A stretch of 64,000 nt of DNA from Sporosarcina sp. P34 (GCF_002743375.1 NZ_PDZC01000011.1:1-64000), one strand, 5' to 3'; positions 1 to 9,886 are shown, counted from the first letter of the stretch. The notes: generated by a model from the sequence alone, not told the origin. A program made the numbers and translations.

Positions 1-236
1 ATGCCACACCGCGCTATTTCCGCTCAGAACCGCGCTAAAGTCATGCCACATCGCGCAATTGTCGCTCTGAACCGCGCCAAAGTCGTCCAACACCGCGCTA
101 TTGCCGCAATGAACCGCGCTAAAGTCGTCCAACATCGCGCTATTGCTGCTATGGACCGCGCTAAAGTCATGCAACACCGCGCTAATGCTGCTCTGAACCG
201 CGCCAAAGTCATGCAACATCGCGCTATTCCGCCGCC
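1..236 (+). repeat. 21-nt tandem array 1 (CGCGCTAW cores), cut by left edge
   Basis: Five full 42-nt units start at 1, 43, 85, 127 and 169, with a partial sixth at 211. Each splits into two 21-nt halves whose cores read CGCGCTATT and CGCGCTAAAG. The array runs into the left edge, so its true length is unknown. Both strands are open in one frame only because the period is a multiple of three. I see no ribosome binding site or gene-like composition. It is a diverged relative of the four CGCTCWAT arrays elsewhere in the window, because the period and core position are the same. Confidence 0.85.
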
Positions 237-526
237 TATCTTTGAAAATTTCTCATTGTTTTAATGTCTCATACAAGTGACACGTCATAAATGGCCAGGT
301 AAAGTGAGAGAAGTTCATTAATTGGTCAAATAAATGTAATTATTCCCATCAAATAAGGCGTTACATGAATACATTTCAACTCAACTTTTCAATTTCATTA
401 CCCTAAATGCTAGTAGAATTGAAAAGTGTCCCTCAATTTAACACTGAAATTCAAAAATCACACAAATGTTCTCAAATGGTTACCTCCTTGCTATACTTAT
501 AGGAACACAAAAGGGGGTAATTTGTA

Positions 527-1510
527 TTGATTTATAAGCAAAGGAAAGTTCCTGAAATTTTAGTTGGTCAGCAAGTGTTGCTAAAGAGGCTACGTCCCAA
601 CCATCCGAACTTCTTGAAGTTACAGAAGGATTGTTACAATAGCCAAGCTGGGTTTGGTGGGGAGAGAGATTTCGACTATCAGATGCGGGAGTTTAAGCCA
701 GATTATCCGTATGCCATTCTTCATGATCTATATCTTCAGCAGGATCAAGTATATTTTCAAATCGATTCGCTATTAATAACGCCGAGTGCCATTATAGTTT
801 TTGAAGTGAAAAACATGGCCGGTAAACTTTTTATTACACAGAATCCTACTCAGTTTATTAAAGAAGAGTTGGGTGGCAATCGTTTGGTTTTGAAAAGTCC
901 GATAGAAGAGTTGGAAAGGAAAAAGTATTTTTTGACACGTTGGTTGAAAGATCATGATACTGAGTTACCGCTTCTAGATTTTGTAGTTCTCGCTTATCAA
1001 AATGAACTTGTTATCGAGAATTTGGCAACCGACAAAGTAGTGTTTGCTTATGAGGTGCCCAATAGATTGAGAAGGTTGGAAAATCACCAAACTATTTTAT
1101 CTAACGATGAAATTCGTCAACTAGCTCATCAGCTCAAAACTCATCATCGAGCTTTTCATCCATATCCACTCCATGGGAAGTATGAAGTAAGTATGTCTGA
1201 CATACAGTCTGGTGTTTTTTGTACGTCTTGTCAGCACTCCCAAATGACTTGGCTGTCAAAAACGTGGAGATGCCTTCATTGTGGTCATCGTGATCTCAAA
1301 GCCCACTTTCCTGCACTACAAGATTGGTATTGTATTTTTGGACCCCACATAACAAATAACCAACTACGCCAATTCCTATCCATAAATAGTCGGCACACAG
1401 CCCGTCGCCTTCTCACTACACCGAACACTAATGTTACTGGGAGCGGTCGTTCAGCAATTCATCACATTTCATCGAAAATCCTCCTCATGAATGAATCCCT
1501 ACATACCTAA
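527..1510 (+). CDS. NERD-domain protein with zinc ribbon
   Basis: A 327-residue protein starting at TTG, 6 nt after an AAGGGGGTAA ribosome binding site. Residues about 45-160 match the nuclease-related NERD domain: a conserved D-L-Y segment, then Q-I-D-S-L, then the F-E-V-K-N-M-A-G-K motif resembling a restriction-endonuclease-like active site. Residues about 230-255 hold a zinc ribbon (C-T-S-C ... C-L-H-C). The tail (about 280-300) resembles a helix-turn-helix. There is no signal peptide or membrane segment, so it is probably cytoplasmic. NERD proteins are thought to act on nucleic acids, but the substrate is unknown. It stands alone, convergent with the next gene across a shared hairpin. 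Confidence 0.8.
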   Translation: MIYKQRKVPEILVGQQVLLKRLRPNHPNFLKLQKDCYNSQAGFGGERDFDYQMREFKPDYPYAILHDLYLQQDQVYFQIDSLLITPSAIIVFEVKNMAGKLFITQNPTQFIKEELGGNRLVLKSPIEELERKKYFLTRWLKDHDTELPLLDFVVLAYQNELVIENLATDKVVFAYEVPNRLRRLENHQTILSNDEIRQLAHQLKTHHRAFHPYPLHGKYEVSMSDIQSGVFCTSCQHSQMTWLSKTWRCLHCGHRDLKAHFPALQDWYCIFGPHITNNQLRQFLSINSRHTARRLLTTPNTNVTGSGRSAIHHISSKILLMNESLHT

Positions 1511-1592
1511 AATTAAATGTAAGTTTTTTATTTTATGTAATTAATCTTAGAAATGTATTCAACCGTGCTATTACGCATAATCGGCTCGACAA

Positions 1593-1624
1593 AAAGAGCA
1601 GTTCACCAATTCGAACCGCTCTTT
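1593..1624. terminator. bidirectional terminator hairpin
   Basis: Arms AAAGAGCAGTTC and GAACCGCTCTTT pair with one mismatch around an 8-nt loop, between convergent genes. The minus-strand transcript has the better T-run (CTCTTTTTG). Confidence 0.7.
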
Positions 1625-1639
1625 CAATCTTCATTCTAT

Positions 1640-1960
1640 TTACATCAAATCCCAAACGGTCTTGATAATCTCATCGCATTTCACAAATAGTGAACTCTCT
1701 AAAACAAATGTATGCAGAGTACCATCTTTTAACTCGACGGTAATTCCGTTCGGCACAATACCTAACACGTACGAAGAGTCAATATTATTGATGTCAGCAA
1801 TATTGAATTCCAAAATTTCTCTTTGAAAATGCATATTGCGTGGCTGGAAAATGAAACGCTGATTGGTGATAAATAAATTGCCACTGACGTAATCTATACT
1901 TTTGCGCAAGTCCACCGGTAATTCGTATTGAACTATTTCGTTTTCCCGAGAATTTATCAT
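1640..1960 (-). CDS. GRAM-like domain protein
   Basis: A 106-residue soluble protein. A GAGGAGA ribosome binding site lies about 8 nt before the ATG. The segment S-G-N-L-F-I-T-N-Q-R-F-I-F-Q-P is typical of GRAM/bacterial PH-like folds, followed by alternating strands and a short C-terminal helix. Such domains bind lipids or phosphoinositide-like ligands in eukaryotes. Their role in Bacillales is unknown. Its promoter region is shared with rbsR and contains tandem array 2. Confidence 0.65.
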   Translation of the reverse strand: MINSRENEIVQYELPVDLRKSIDYVSGNLFITNQRFIFQPRNMHFQREILEFNIADINNIDSSYVLGIVPNGITVELKDGTLHTFVLESSLFVKCDEIIKTVWDLM

Positions 1961-2049
1961 GCAGATCTCTCCTCTATGGATTTTATCTATGATTTATTTT
2001 CATTTTACCTCTATAGATATGTATGGACAAGACATCTTGATTTGCTTAA

Positions 2050-2122
2050 GCGCTCTATGCCCGCGCCACCCGCTCTATCCACCCCAACACCCGCTCAATC
2101 TAACCCAATATTCGCTCAATAA
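2050..2122 (+). repeat. 21-nt tandem array 2 (four CGCTCWAT cores)
   Basis: Cores CGCTCTAT at 2051 and 2071 and CGCTCAAT at 2092 and 2113, spaced 20, 21 and 21 nt. It lies in the divergent region between the GRAM-like gene and rbsR, just upstream of the rbs promoter. The 20-nt spacing breaks any reading frame, which argues against translation here. Confidence 0.8.
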
Positions 2123-2152
2123 ACCCCGTCTGAAGCCCGAGTCAAATCTCTA

Positions 2153-2200
2153 TTGACACTAAAAAACTCGGTCTGTTATCATTATGTGTAACCGGTACCA
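2153..2200 (+). promoter_or_regulatory. rbs promoter with LacI-family/cre-like operator
   Basis: TTGACA at 2153-2158 and TATCAT at 2177-2182 form a sigma-A promoter (18-nt spacer). Directly downstream, TGTAACCGGTACCA (2187-2200) matches the catabolite-responsive consensus TGWAANCGNTNWCA at 13 of 14 positions. Its central AACCGGT also fits LacI-family operators. It could serve CcpA, RbsR or both. Sequence alone does not separate them. Confidence 0.75.
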
Positions 2201-2226
2201 CATAGAACAGAATGTAGGTGAAATAG

Positions 2227-3204
2227 TTGGCAAATATACGGGATGTAGCTAAAGCGGCTGGGGTTTCAGTAGCGACTGTTTCACGCTATTTAAATAATAA
2301 AGGATACATAAGTGAAGAGGCGAAACGCGTGATTGCACAGGCGGTTGAAGAGTTGAACTATCAGCCGAGTATGATTGCGCGTTCGCTTAGTACAAAACAA
2401 TCTACGTTTATTGGCTTAATTGTTCCGGATATCGTCAATCCGTTTTTCCCGGAGCTGGCGCGTGCGATTGAAGATATAGCGTTGGCGTACGGATACACGG
2501 TGATTTTGTGTAACTCGGATGAAGATTTGGAGAAGGAAATTAATTATGTGAAGACGCTGCAACAGAAATATGTGGCGGGTTTCATTGTCGCGACGAGTCA
2601 TGCGGAAGCGGAACATTATATAGGGCTGGATATTCCTATTGTCGCAATTGACCGGAGAATTCATTCATCGATACCGTATATTGCGACGGATAACCGCGAA
2701 GGTGCTCGGATAGGGACGGAGCATTTATTGGATAGCGGTTGTACAAATATTCTTTGTATGCGCGGACCTTTAGGATTAGGCCCTGCAGATGATCGATTTG
2801 CTGGGTTCAATGATGCCGTGATGGGGAAGAATATCAATACACATATTATTGAATGTCCATTTCAGTTTGACGTAGCGGAAACTATGGTGAAAAAGGTATT
2901 GGCGGAAGCATCGATCGACGGAATTTTTGCGAGCAGTGATGTGACGGCAGCAGGCGCAATGAAAGCTGCCTATTCAGCAGGTATTCATGTGCCGAGTCAG
3001 CTTCAAATTGTTGGATATGACGGAACGATGCTCGCGAGCCAATTGACACCAGGCTTGACGACGGTAGCGCAGGATTTATATAGAATTGGTGCGATGGCAG
3101 CGAGGATGTTGATTAAATTAATTGAAGGGCAAGAGTTGACGGAGCATGAAGTATTGATTCCGGCAGAGTTGCTTATTCGCCAAACAACGAGGAGTGGAGC
3201 ATGA
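2227..3204 (+). CDS. rbsR: ribose operon repressor, LacI family
   Basis: A 325-residue LacI-family regulator. The TTG start follows AGGTG by 6 nt. Residues 1-60 are the helix-turn-helix and hinge (I-R-D-V-A-K-A-A-G-V-S-V-A-T-V-S-R). The rest is a periplasmic-binding-like effector domain (L-I-V-P-D-I-V-N-P-F-F near residue 65). It heads the operon and overlaps rbsK by 4 nt. By analogy with B. subtilis it should repress the operon and be released by ribose or a ribose derivative. Confidence 0.93.
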   Translation: MANIRDVAKAAGVSVATVSRYLNNKGYISEEAKRVIAQAVEELNYQPSMIARSLSTKQSTFIGLIVPDIVNPFFPELARAIEDIALAYGYTVILCNSDEDLEKEINYVKTLQQKYVAGFIVATSHAEAEHYIGLDIPIVAIDRRIHSSIPYIATDNREGARIGTEHLLDSGCTNILCMRGPLGLGPADDRFAGFNDAVMGKNINTHIIECPFQFDVAETMVKKVLAEASIDGIFASSDVTAAGAMKAAYSAGIHVPSQLQIVGYDGTMLASQLTPGLTTVAQDLYRIGAMAARMLIKLIEGQELTEHEVLIPAELLIRQTTRSGA

Positions 3205-4082
3205 TGATAACGGTAATTGGTAGCGCTAATATGGATTTGGTAGTGGGCACACAGAATTTCCCAGATCAAGGCGAGACGGTTCTTGGAAATGTGTTCGATA
3301 CTGTGCCGGGTGGAAAAGGAGCGAATCAGGCAATTGCTGCGGCGCGACTTGGTAGTGAAACACATATGGTGGCTTGCGTGGGAAATGATTTATTTGGAAC
3401 GAGCATTGTGAATAATCTTCAGGAGAATAAAGTCGGCGTCACCGGTGTACGTACTGTAGACGGAGCTTCCGGCATTGCGAATATATTACTGTCAGAAGGA
3501 GATAATCGGATTATCGTCGTACCGGGCGCCAATTCTTTGTTGATGCCAACTCATATTGACGAGGTAGAAGATCTCATCAAGCGCAGTAAATTGGTCATGC
3601 TTCAACTTGAAATTCCGATCCCCACTGTCATTTATACATTAGCGAAGTGCCAAGCGATAGGAGTTCCAGTTATATTAAATCCTGCACCGGCAAGCGGTTT
3701 CGAACTAGACATGATGCCTTCGATTACTTATTTGACGCCGAATGAAACAGAATGTGAACAGATCTTCGGCATGGATATGATCAGTGCATTAGAAAAGTAT
3801 CCGAACCGTTTAATTATCACGCTCGGTAGTAACGGCGCACGATTCTTCGATGGAGAAAAACACGTCATCGTAGAAAGCTTTGAGACCAATGCCGTGGATA
3901 CGACTGGCGCTGGTGATACGTTTAACGGAGCTCTTGCACATGGGATTGTAGCCGGAATGAATTTGGAACGAGCAGTTCGTTTCGCGAATGCGGCAGCATC
4001 ACTTTCCGTAGAGAAGTTCGGCGCACAAGGTGGCATGCCTTCATTTGACGAGGTAGAAGCGCGTTTGGAGGAGAGCCGATGA
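3201..4082 (+). CDS. rbsK: ribokinase
   Basis: A PfkB-family kinase of 293 residues that phosphorylates ribose to ribose 5-phosphate. Visible hallmarks are the N-terminal G-S-A-N-M-D-L motif, the G-G-K-G-A-N-Q-A sugar-binding segment (about residues 37-44) and the D-T-T-G-A-G-D-T-F anion-hole and catalytic-aspartate motif near residue 235. ATG 3201 overlaps the rbsR stop, and a second in-frame ATG follows at once. It is translationally coupled to rbsD, overlapping it by 4 nt. Confidence 0.95.
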   Translation: MMITVIGSANMDLVVGTQNFPDQGETVLGNVFDTVPGGKGANQAIAAARLGSETHMVACVGNDLFGTSIVNNLQENKVGVTGVRTVDGASGIANILLSEGDNRIIVVPGANSLLMPTHIDEVEDLIKRSKLVMLQLEIPIPTVIYTLAKCQAIGVPVILNPAPASGFELDMMPSITYLTPNETECEQIFGMDMISALEKYPNRLIITLGSNGARFFDGEKHVIVESFETNAVDTTGAGDTFNGALAHGIVAGMNLERAVRFANAAASLSVEKFGAQGGMPSFDEVEARLEESR

Positions 4083-4468
4083 AAAAGCACGGCATGATCA
4101 ATCGCGATATTGCGGCTGTGCTAGCTAAAATGGGTCACACCGATCAATTGACGATTGCAGATTGCGGTCTGCCGATTCCTGAAGGCGTGCCGTGCATCGA
4201 TCTTTCTTACACATTGGGAAAACCAGGATTCACTGAGGTGTTACACGAACTATTGAAGGACTTTCAAGCGGAAAAAGTATATATAGCTAGTGAAATAAAA
4301 GTGGAGAATCCTGCAGTGTATAGTGAAATAAAACGACTAGAATGCCCGATAGATGAGCTAACACATGATCAATTAAAAGAACAATCAAGACAATCGAAAG
4401 TTATTATTCGTACAGGAGAGGCGACACCTTATGCCAATATTATCGTACAATCAGGCGTCATATTCTGA
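4079..4468 (+). CDS. rbsD: D-ribose pyranase
   Basis: A 129-residue RbsD/FucU-family mutarotase that converts beta-pyranose to beta-furanose ribose, the form ribokinase uses. Conserved features are M-K-K-H-G-M-I-N at the start, the G-H-T-D region with the family histidine near residue 20, D-C-G-L-P-I-P, and [10 protein letters not shown] at the C-terminus. The length is normal. GGAGGAG precedes the ATG, and the order K-D-A-C-B matches B. subtilis. Confidence 0.95.
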   Translation: MKKHGMINRDIAAVLAKMGHTDQLTIADCGLPIPEGVPCIDLSYTLGKPGFTEVLHELLKDFQAEKVYIASEIKVENPAVYSEIKRLECPIDELTHDQLKEQSRQSKVIIRTGEATPYANIIVQSGVIF

Positions 4469-4484
4469 AAGTGGGTGTGCAGAA

Positions 4485-5981
4485 ATGATTACGATGAGCG
4501 GGATATCGAAAAGTTTTAATGGAAATAAAGTACTCGACAATGTGGAGTTTAATGTAGTCAAAGGAGAAATCCATGCGCTCATGGGAGAGAACGGTGCAGG
4601 GAAATCGACGATGATGAAGATTTTGACAGGGATTTATACGCGTGACGCAGGAGAGATCACGGTCAAAGGGGAAAAAGTGGAGTTCAAGAACGCCAAGGAA
4701 GCGGAAGAAGCGGGAATTGCGGTTATTCACCAAGAGCTTAATATTTTACCCGACTTGACAGTGGCTGAGAACTTTTATTTAGGTAAAGAAAAGACGTTTG
4801 GCAAAAGCGGGATTTTGAAGACGAAAGAAATGAATCGGCAAGCGGAAGAAATTTTATCGAAGCTAGGTCTGGATGTCGATGCGCGCACAATCACTCGTGA
4901 ATTATCCGTTGGTAAACAGCAGATTATTGAGATAGCGAAGGCGGTTTCTTCTAATGCTGAATTAATTATTATGGATGAGCCGACTGCAGCATTGACGGAC
5001 CGTGAAATTGAAACATTATTTCAAACCGTTCGAGCATTGCAAGCAGAAGGTGTTTCATTCGTGTATATTTCACACCGAATGGAAGAGATTTTCGCCATGT
5101 GCGACCGTATTACGATTTTACGAGACGGTCAATACGTCGGTGTGCGGAATATAAAAGACACGTCGTTTGAAGAAATCGTACAGATGATGGTCGGACGTGA
5201 GCTGGGCGAACGATTCCCAGCGCGTGCATGTGAAATCGGTGATGTGAAGCTGAAAGTAGAAGGCCTCGCGCGTGGAGACCATTTTGAAGACATATCGTTT
5301 GAAGTACGAAAAGGTGAAATTGTCGGTATCGCTGGATTGATGGGTGCCGGTCGTACGGAAGTGATTCAATCGATTTTCGGCTTTAAGAAACCGACTGCGG
5401 GTAAGATTTTCATTGATGGAAAGCAAGTGGTTATTTCGAATCCGTTGCAAGCGAAAAAGCTCGGCATCGGATATGTCACGGAGGATCGGAAATCGGAAGG
5501 GTTAATTCTTGATTTTTCGGTTCGGGAAAATATGTGTCTGACGAACTTCAATCGAATTTCAAATTCAGGAGTCATTCAACGAACAAAAGAAACCCAGTTG
5601 TATGACACGATGTCTAAACGTTTAGGCGTTCGTACATCTGGACCTGAACAAATTGTCAAGTCGTTGAGTGGCGGTAACCAACAGAAGGTAGTTATCGCAA
5701 AATGGCTGGGTATTGAGCCCGATATTCTATTTTTGGATGAACCGACAAGAGGTGTCGACGTTGGGGCGAAGAAAGAAATTTACAGCATCATCAATGAATT
5801 GGCTGAGCGTGGTGTCGCAATTGTGATGATTTCGTCCGAATTACCGGAAGTAATCGGTATGGCAGACCGCGTGCTCGTCATGCACGAAGGCCAGTTGATG
5901 GCAGATATACCGAAAGAAGAAATGACGCAAGAACGAATTATGCATTTTGCAACAGGAGGTGACAAAGTTGTCCAAGACTAA
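4485..5981 (+). CDS. rbsA: ribose ABC transporter, ATP-binding protein
   Basis: A tandem ATPase of 498 residues. I start it at ATG 4485, 17 nt after the rbsD stop and behind AGTGGGTG, rather than at the longer in-frame ATG at 4431 inside rbsD. The first nucleotide-binding domain has [16 protein letters not shown] and D-E-P-T-A-A-L-T. The second has a degenerate Walker A (G-L-M-G-A-G-R-T-E), L-S-G-G-N-Q-Q and [10 protein letters not shown]. That asymmetry is normal for the RbsA/MglA family. It energises import with RbsC and RbsB. Confidence 0.95.
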   Translation: MITMSGISKSFNGNKVLDNVEFNVVKGEIHALMGENGAGKSTMMKILTGIYTRDAGEITVKGEKVEFKNAKEAEEAGIAVIHQELNILPDLTVAENFYLGKEKTFGKSGILKTKEMNRQAEEILSKLGLDVDARTITRELSVGKQQIIEIAKAVSSNAELIIMDEPTAALTDREIETLFQTVRALQAEGVSFVYISHRMEEIFAMCDRITILRDGQYVGVRNIKDTSFEEIVQMMVGRELGERFPARACEIGDVKLKVEGLARGDHFEDISFEVRKGEIVGIAGLMGAGRTEVIQSIFGFKKPTAGKIFIDGKQVVISNPLQAKKLGIGYVTEDRKSEGLILDFSVRENMCLTNFNRISNSGVIQRTKETQLYDTMSKRLGVRTSGPEQIVKSLSGGNQQKVVIAKWLGIEPDILFLDEPTRGVDVGAKKEIYSIINELAERGVAIVMISSELPEVIGMADRVLVMHEGQLMADIPKEEMTQERIMHFATGGDKVVQD

Positions 5982-6909
5982 TATGAAATCGTCATTACAG
6001 AAATTAGGACCGGTGATCGGCTTACTATTAATCGTGGTCATCATTTCAATTATGAGTCCGAGTTTTTTAACGATGAACAACTTGTTCAACGTATTGCGTC
6101 AAGTTTCCATTAACGCATTGATTGCGTTCGGGATGACGTTTGTTATATTGACAGGTGGAATTGATTTATCAGTTGGATCGATTCTCGCGTTAACCGGTGC
6201 CGTGACGGCAGGTATGATGTCAGGCGGCATGGATCCGATTCTCGCCATGCTACTCGGCGTATTACTAGGTGTGCTACTCGGTGCAATTAACGGTTTGATT
6301 ATTGCGAAAGGAAAGGTCGCACCATTTATCGCGACACTCGCGACGATGACGATTTTCCGTGGATTGACTTTAGTGTATACTGAAGGCCGTCCGATTTCAG
6401 GACTTGGCGATTCATTTACATTCCAAATGCTCGGAAAAGGATATATTTTGGGTATCCCAGTTCCGGTCATCACGATGGCAATCTCTTTTGCAGTGCTGTA
6501 CTTTATATTGAAGAAAACGACATTCGGACGCCGTGTGTATGCGGTCGGTGGCAATGAAGAAGCGTCACGTCTTTCGGGAATTAATGTGGATCGAGTGAAG
6601 ATTTATGTGTATTCATTGGCAGGCGGTCTGACAGCCATTGCGGCATTAATTTTGACATCGCGCTTAAACTCGGCACAGCCAACAGCGGGTAATATGTTTG
6701 AACTCGATGCGATTGCGGCCGTTGTACTAGGTGGGACTAGCTTGACTGGTGGTCGCGGTTGGATTGTTGGCACATTGATAGGTGCTTTGATTATTGGTGT
6801 GTTAAATAATGGATTGAATTTGATCGGGGTTTCCTCTTTCTTCCAACAGGTTGTAAAGGGTGCAGTAATATTAATCGCAGTACTATTAGATCGCAAAAAA
6901 ACAGCATAA
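5968..6909 (+). CDS. rbsC: ribose ABC transporter permease
   Basis: A hydrophobic integral membrane protein of 313 residues with about eight to ten membrane segments and the AraH/RbsC family signature (G-G-I-D-L-S-V-G-S near residue 65). The start is TTG 5968, placed 8 nt after AGGAGG. The ORF extends to a TTG at 5947, but that one lies upstream of the ribosome binding site. It overlaps the end of rbsA by 14 nt. Confidence 0.94.
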   Translation: MSKTNMKSSLQKLGPVIGLLLIVVIISIMSPSFLTMNNLFNVLRQVSINALIAFGMTFVILTGGIDLSVGSILALTGAVTAGMMSGGMDPILAMLLGVLLGVLLGAINGLIIAKGKVAPFIATLATMTIFRGLTLVYTEGRPISGLGDSFTFQMLGKGYILGIPVPVITMAISFAVLYFILKKTTFGRRVYAVGGNEEASRLSGINVDRVKIYVYSLAGGLTAIAALILTSRLNSAQPTAGNMFELDAIAAVVLGGTSLTGGRGWIVGTLIGALIIGVLNNGLNLIGVSSFFQQVVKGAVILIAVLLDRKKTA

Positions 6910-6924
6910 GGAGATGTGAATGTA

Positions 6925-7860
6925 ATGAAAACTATCAAATGGTTACTACTTATGGCAATCGTGCTCGTATTGGCTGCTTGTTCATTGGATCAACCCGGTT
7001 CGAAATCTTCATCAGACGAAAAAGGCGAGGCTGGAAAAGATAGCGACAAAGCGTATAAAATCGGGCTTTCCGTTTCGACACTAAACAATCCATTCTTCGT
7101 GACATTGAGTGAAGGTGTGAAAGAACAGGCGAAGGAATCTGGATCAGAAGTAATTGTTGTCGATGCACAAGACGATGCATCTAAACAAGCGAGTGACGTA
7201 GAAGATTTGATTCAACAAGGTGTAGATTTATTGATAATCAACCCTACAGATTCTGAAGCAGTTGTCTCTGCAGTGCAATCGGCAAACAGTTCCAACGTTC
7301 CAGTCATCACAGTAGACCGTAGAGCAGAAGGTGGAGAAGTGGTTTCCCACATCGCTTCAGATAATAAAGCGGGCGGTGTGTTAGCTGGAGAATACATGAT
7401 GGAGTTACTTGGCGAGGATCACCCGAAAGTGGCAGAGCTTGAAGGGATCGCAGGTTCATCCGCGGCACGTGACCGTGGAGCGGGCTTTAACGAAGCGGTG
7501 GACGGCAAAGTAAATATCGTGACAAAGCAAACAGCAAACTTTAACCGTGCAGAAGGTTTAACGGTAATGGAAAACATTTTACAATCGAATCCAGGCATCC
7601 AAGGCGTATTTGCGCATAATGATGAGATGGCGTTGGGCGCATTAGAAGCTATTCAGTCAGCTGGTAAGGACATCGCAATCATTGGATTCGACGCAACAGA
7701 CGACGCGGTTAAATCTGTAAAAGACGGTAAATTGTCCGCTACGATTGCACAGAAGCCCGAGGAAATTGGGACAAAGGCAATGGATGCAGCGGTAGCCACA
7801 CTAAACGGTGAAGAGGTAGACGCAGATATTCCAGTTGATTTGGAATTAATTAAAGAGTAA
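6925..7860 (+). CDS. rbsB: ribose ABC transporter substrate-binding lipoprotein
   Basis: A periplasmic-binding-fold lipoprotein of 311 residues from ATG 6925. A GTG at 6916 lies within the AAGGAGATG ribosome binding site and is unlikely to be used. The signal peptide ends in the lipobox L-A-A-C (Cys near residue 19), followed by a serine- and glycine-rich linker, so the protein is tethered to the outer face of the membrane. The core shows L-S-V-S-T-L-N-N-P-F-F and I-I-G-F-D-A-T-D, as in ribose-binding proteins. It is the last gene of the operon. Confidence 0.95.
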   Translation: MKTIKWLLLMAIVLVLAACSLDQPGSKSSSDEKGEAGKDSDKAYKIGLSVSTLNNPFFVTLSEGVKEQAKESGSEVIVVDAQDDASKQASDVEDLIQQGVDLLIINPTDSEAVVSAVQSANSSNVPVITVDRRAEGGEVVSHIASDNKAGGVLAGEYMMELLGEDHPKVAELEGIAGSSAARDRGAGFNEAVDGKVNIVTKQTANFNRAEGLTVMENILQSNPGIQGVFAHNDEMALGALEAIQSAGKDIAIIGFDATDDAVKSVKDGKLSATIAQKPEEIGTKAMDAAVATLNGEEVDADIPVDLELIKE

Positions 7861-7888
7861 GTGTGAGTTTTTGTTTGAGGAGGAGCTC

Positions 7889-7924
7889 TCTGGCCAAGTT
7901 TTTTGGCTGGGGAGTTTTTTTTGT
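7889..7924 (+). terminator. rbs operon terminator
   Basis: CTCTCTGGCCAA and TTGGCTGGGGAG pair with some G-U, followed by eight T. It closes rbsB immediately before array 3. Confidence 0.8.
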
Positions 7925-7938
7925 GTTTTTTGAGGGGG

Positions 7939-8105
7939 ATAGAGCGGATAGCACGGGCAATAGAGCGTTCGCGCCCCCATATAGAGCGGATATCTCGTGT
8001 GATAGAGCGTTCGCGCCCCCGTATAGAGCGGATATCTCGTGTGATAGAGCGTTCACGACCCGCTATAGAGCGAATACCTCTATGATAGAGCACCCACACC
8101 CCATA
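7939..8105 (-). repeat. 21-nt tandem array 3 (ATAGAGCG cores on + strand)
   Basis: Eight units with ATAGAGCG-type cores at 7939, 7960, 7981, 8002, 8023, 8044, 8065 and 8085. All steps are 21 nt except the last (20). The dimer is 42 nt. Orientation is opposite to the other arrays. It lies between the rbs terminator and the leader of the next gene, and decays into A/C-rich sequence. Confidence 0.85.
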
Positions 8106-8372
8106 ATAAAACAAATAACCCGTACAAGTGAATGGTTGACTCGCATACTATCGTATCCAAGTTACGTCGTCTACCATTCAATAGTGTATAAAAGGAGTGT
8201 TGTTATCATATGCATGTACTGTAAACCCTTATCGTTTTATGTGAACTATATACATTAAATGGACAATCTGTTTTGGTTTCTATGCAAGGACTTTACATTT
8301 AGTAAGTTGAACCTCCCTGTTATGCAATATACATTGAATGACAAGGAGATTCATTCAAAGAGGAGTGTTTAG
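8106..8372 (+). other. leader of the catabolic island, no gene
   Basis: This is 267 nt with no ORF. A weak sigma-A-like promoter can be drawn (TTGAAC at 8307-8312, 17-nt spacer, TACATT at 8330). The ribosome binding site of the next gene (GAGGAGTG) is clear. I saw no riboswitch signature. Confidence 0.4.
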
Positions 8373-9626
8373 ATGAAAGCAACCACATTTTCAATTCAAG
8401 CAGGAAGAGTAAATAATAATCTACAAGTGTTAGGGAGAATAGGGAAAATTGGTTCCACGGGTGTCTCTAGACTTGCACACTCACCTGAAGATAAAGAAGC
8501 GGTGCTCCATGTGAAAAAGTATATGGAGGACATCGGTTTACAGACGAAAATTGATCAATTTGGAAATTTAATCGGGAGAATGGATGGCGTAGCGAATGAT
8601 GCTCCGGCCTTAGTAATGGGCTCGCATATTGATTCACAACCTTATGGTGGAAGATATGATGGGGCGCTTGGAGTAATCGGGGCGATTGAAGTGTTGGAAA
8701 CGTTGCATGATAAGGGTATAAAGCCTGAAATTCCCATTATGATATGTGCTTTTGCTGATGAGGAAGGCTCACGATTCAATAAAGGCTTGTTTGGTGTTAG
8801 AGGCATGTTAGGTAAATTAGAGGAGGGAGAGCTCGAACGAAGGGATAAGAATGGAATGGCGAGGCGAGAAGCGCTCATTGAATTTGGTTGCGATCCGTCA
8901 AAGTTTCAAGAATCACTGATTGACATTTCTACAATTGCAGCATTTTTAGAGCTTCATATTGAACAAGGACCGATTTTGGAAGCGAAGAATGAACCCGTTG
9001 GAATTGTTACCGGTATTTCAGGTCCTTTGTGGTTGACGGTTGAAATGGAAGGCATGGCGGGTCATGCGGGGTCTGTGCCCATGTCTATGCGTCAAGATGC
9101 TTTAGTAGGGGCGGCTAAAGTCATTGTAAAGTTAAATGAGTTAGCTCAAGAAGTTCAAGGAGCACCCACAGTAAGTACAGTCGGGAGTTTGCAAGTATTT
9201 CCTGACTCTCGCAATATCATTCCTGAAAAAGTTACGTTTACAGTGGATTTGCGTGATATTGATGAAAGTAGACGGGATCAGATCGAACAAGCTTTCCTTC
9301 AAGAGTTAGAAGAAATTGCGGTTGAACATAGCTTGTCTTATAAAATCAGTGAAGATACACGAAGTGAACCTAGATTTTGTGATGAAAATATTATGCAGAT
9401 CATGAGAGAAGAAAGTGCTGACATGAATTTAACCCCACCGGAATTAATGAGCGGTCCTTTTCATGACGCGCTCGAAATGTCCTATGTCTGTGACTACGGT
9501 ATGATTTTTGTCCGTTCAAAAGATGGAATTAGTCATAATCCGAAAGAATATAGTTCACCAGAAGATATTGCATTAGGGGTGGAGTTACTTTATAAGACTG
9601 TTTATAGAATGGCTTGCGAAAAATAA
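8373..9626 (+). CDS. M20-family amidohydrolase (N-carbamoyl-amino acid / allantoate hydrolase type)
   Basis: A 417-residue zinc hydrolase of the hydantoinase/carbamoylase subfamily. Metal-binding motifs are visible: G-S-H-I-D-S-Q-P near residue 90, D-G-A-L-G, D-E-E-G-S-R-F near 130 and L-H-I-E-Q-G-P near 195. The central dimerisation segment contains G-M-A-G-H-A-G. Family members remove a carbamoyl group from N-carbamoyl amino acids, beta-ureidopropionate or allantoate. The downstream genes for malonic-semialdehyde and beta-amino acid metabolism make beta-ureidopropionase my favoured role, by inference. It opens a run of catabolic genes. Confidence 0.85.
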   Translation: MKATTFSIQAGRVNNNLQVLGRIGKIGSTGVSRLAHSPEDKEAVLHVKKYMEDIGLQTKIDQFGNLIGRMDGVANDAPALVMGSHIDSQPYGGRYDGALGVIGAIEVLETLHDKGIKPEIPIMICAFADEEGSRFNKGLFGVRGMLGKLEEGELERRDKNGMARREALIEFGCDPSKFQESLIDISTIAAFLELHIEQGPILEAKNEPVGIVTGISGPLWLTVEMEGMAGHAGSVPMSMRQDALVGAAKVIVKLNELAQEVQGAPTVSTVGSLQVFPDSRNIIPEKVTFTVDLRDIDESRRDQIEQAFLQELEEIAVEHSLSYKISEDTRSEPRFCDENIMQIMREESADMNLTPPELMSGPFHDALEMSYVCDYGMIFVRSKDGISHNPKEYSSPEDIALGVELLYKTVYRMACEK

Positions 9627-9661
9627 TCATTCATAAAGAATATAGCGAATGGAGGGATTGA

Positions 9662-9886
9662 ATGAGTAAAAAGAAGTTCACCACTATTTATATACTGGTC
9701 GTTACTATTCCTTTTTTATTATTAATATTTCCTTTATTTGAGATAGCAAACCGGGCAACTCCGATCATTATGGGACTACCTTTCTCATTTTTCTATATCA
9801 TTCTAGTAATCCTTATCACGTTTTCTGGGGTTTTGATTTTGTATAAATTTGATCCAGATCATCAATTTGAAGAAGGTGATGAATGA
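9662..9886 (+). CDS. small two-helix membrane protein (DUF3311-like), symporter partner
   Basis: A 74-residue protein with two hydrophobic helices (about residues 8-28 and 38-61), the G-L-P-F-S-F-F-Y turn typical of DUF3311 proteins, and an acidic tail. The start follows GGAGGGATTG. It ends within the start of the symporter gene (4-nt overlap), so the two are translationally coupled. Proteins of this type commonly precede sodium:solute symporters and probably help assembly or function. Confidence 0.75.
   Translation: MSKKKFTTIYILVVTIPFLLLIFPLFEIANRATPIIMGLPFSFFYIILVILITFSGVLILYKFDPDHQFEEGDE

Noticed and set aside
1..264. An 87-residue protein across array 1
   Set aside because: Repeat sequence, open on both strands, no start signal, cut by the edge.
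7653..8114. A 153-residue minus-strand protein
   Set aside because: Made of array 3 plus sequence antisense to rbsB; no ribosome binding site.
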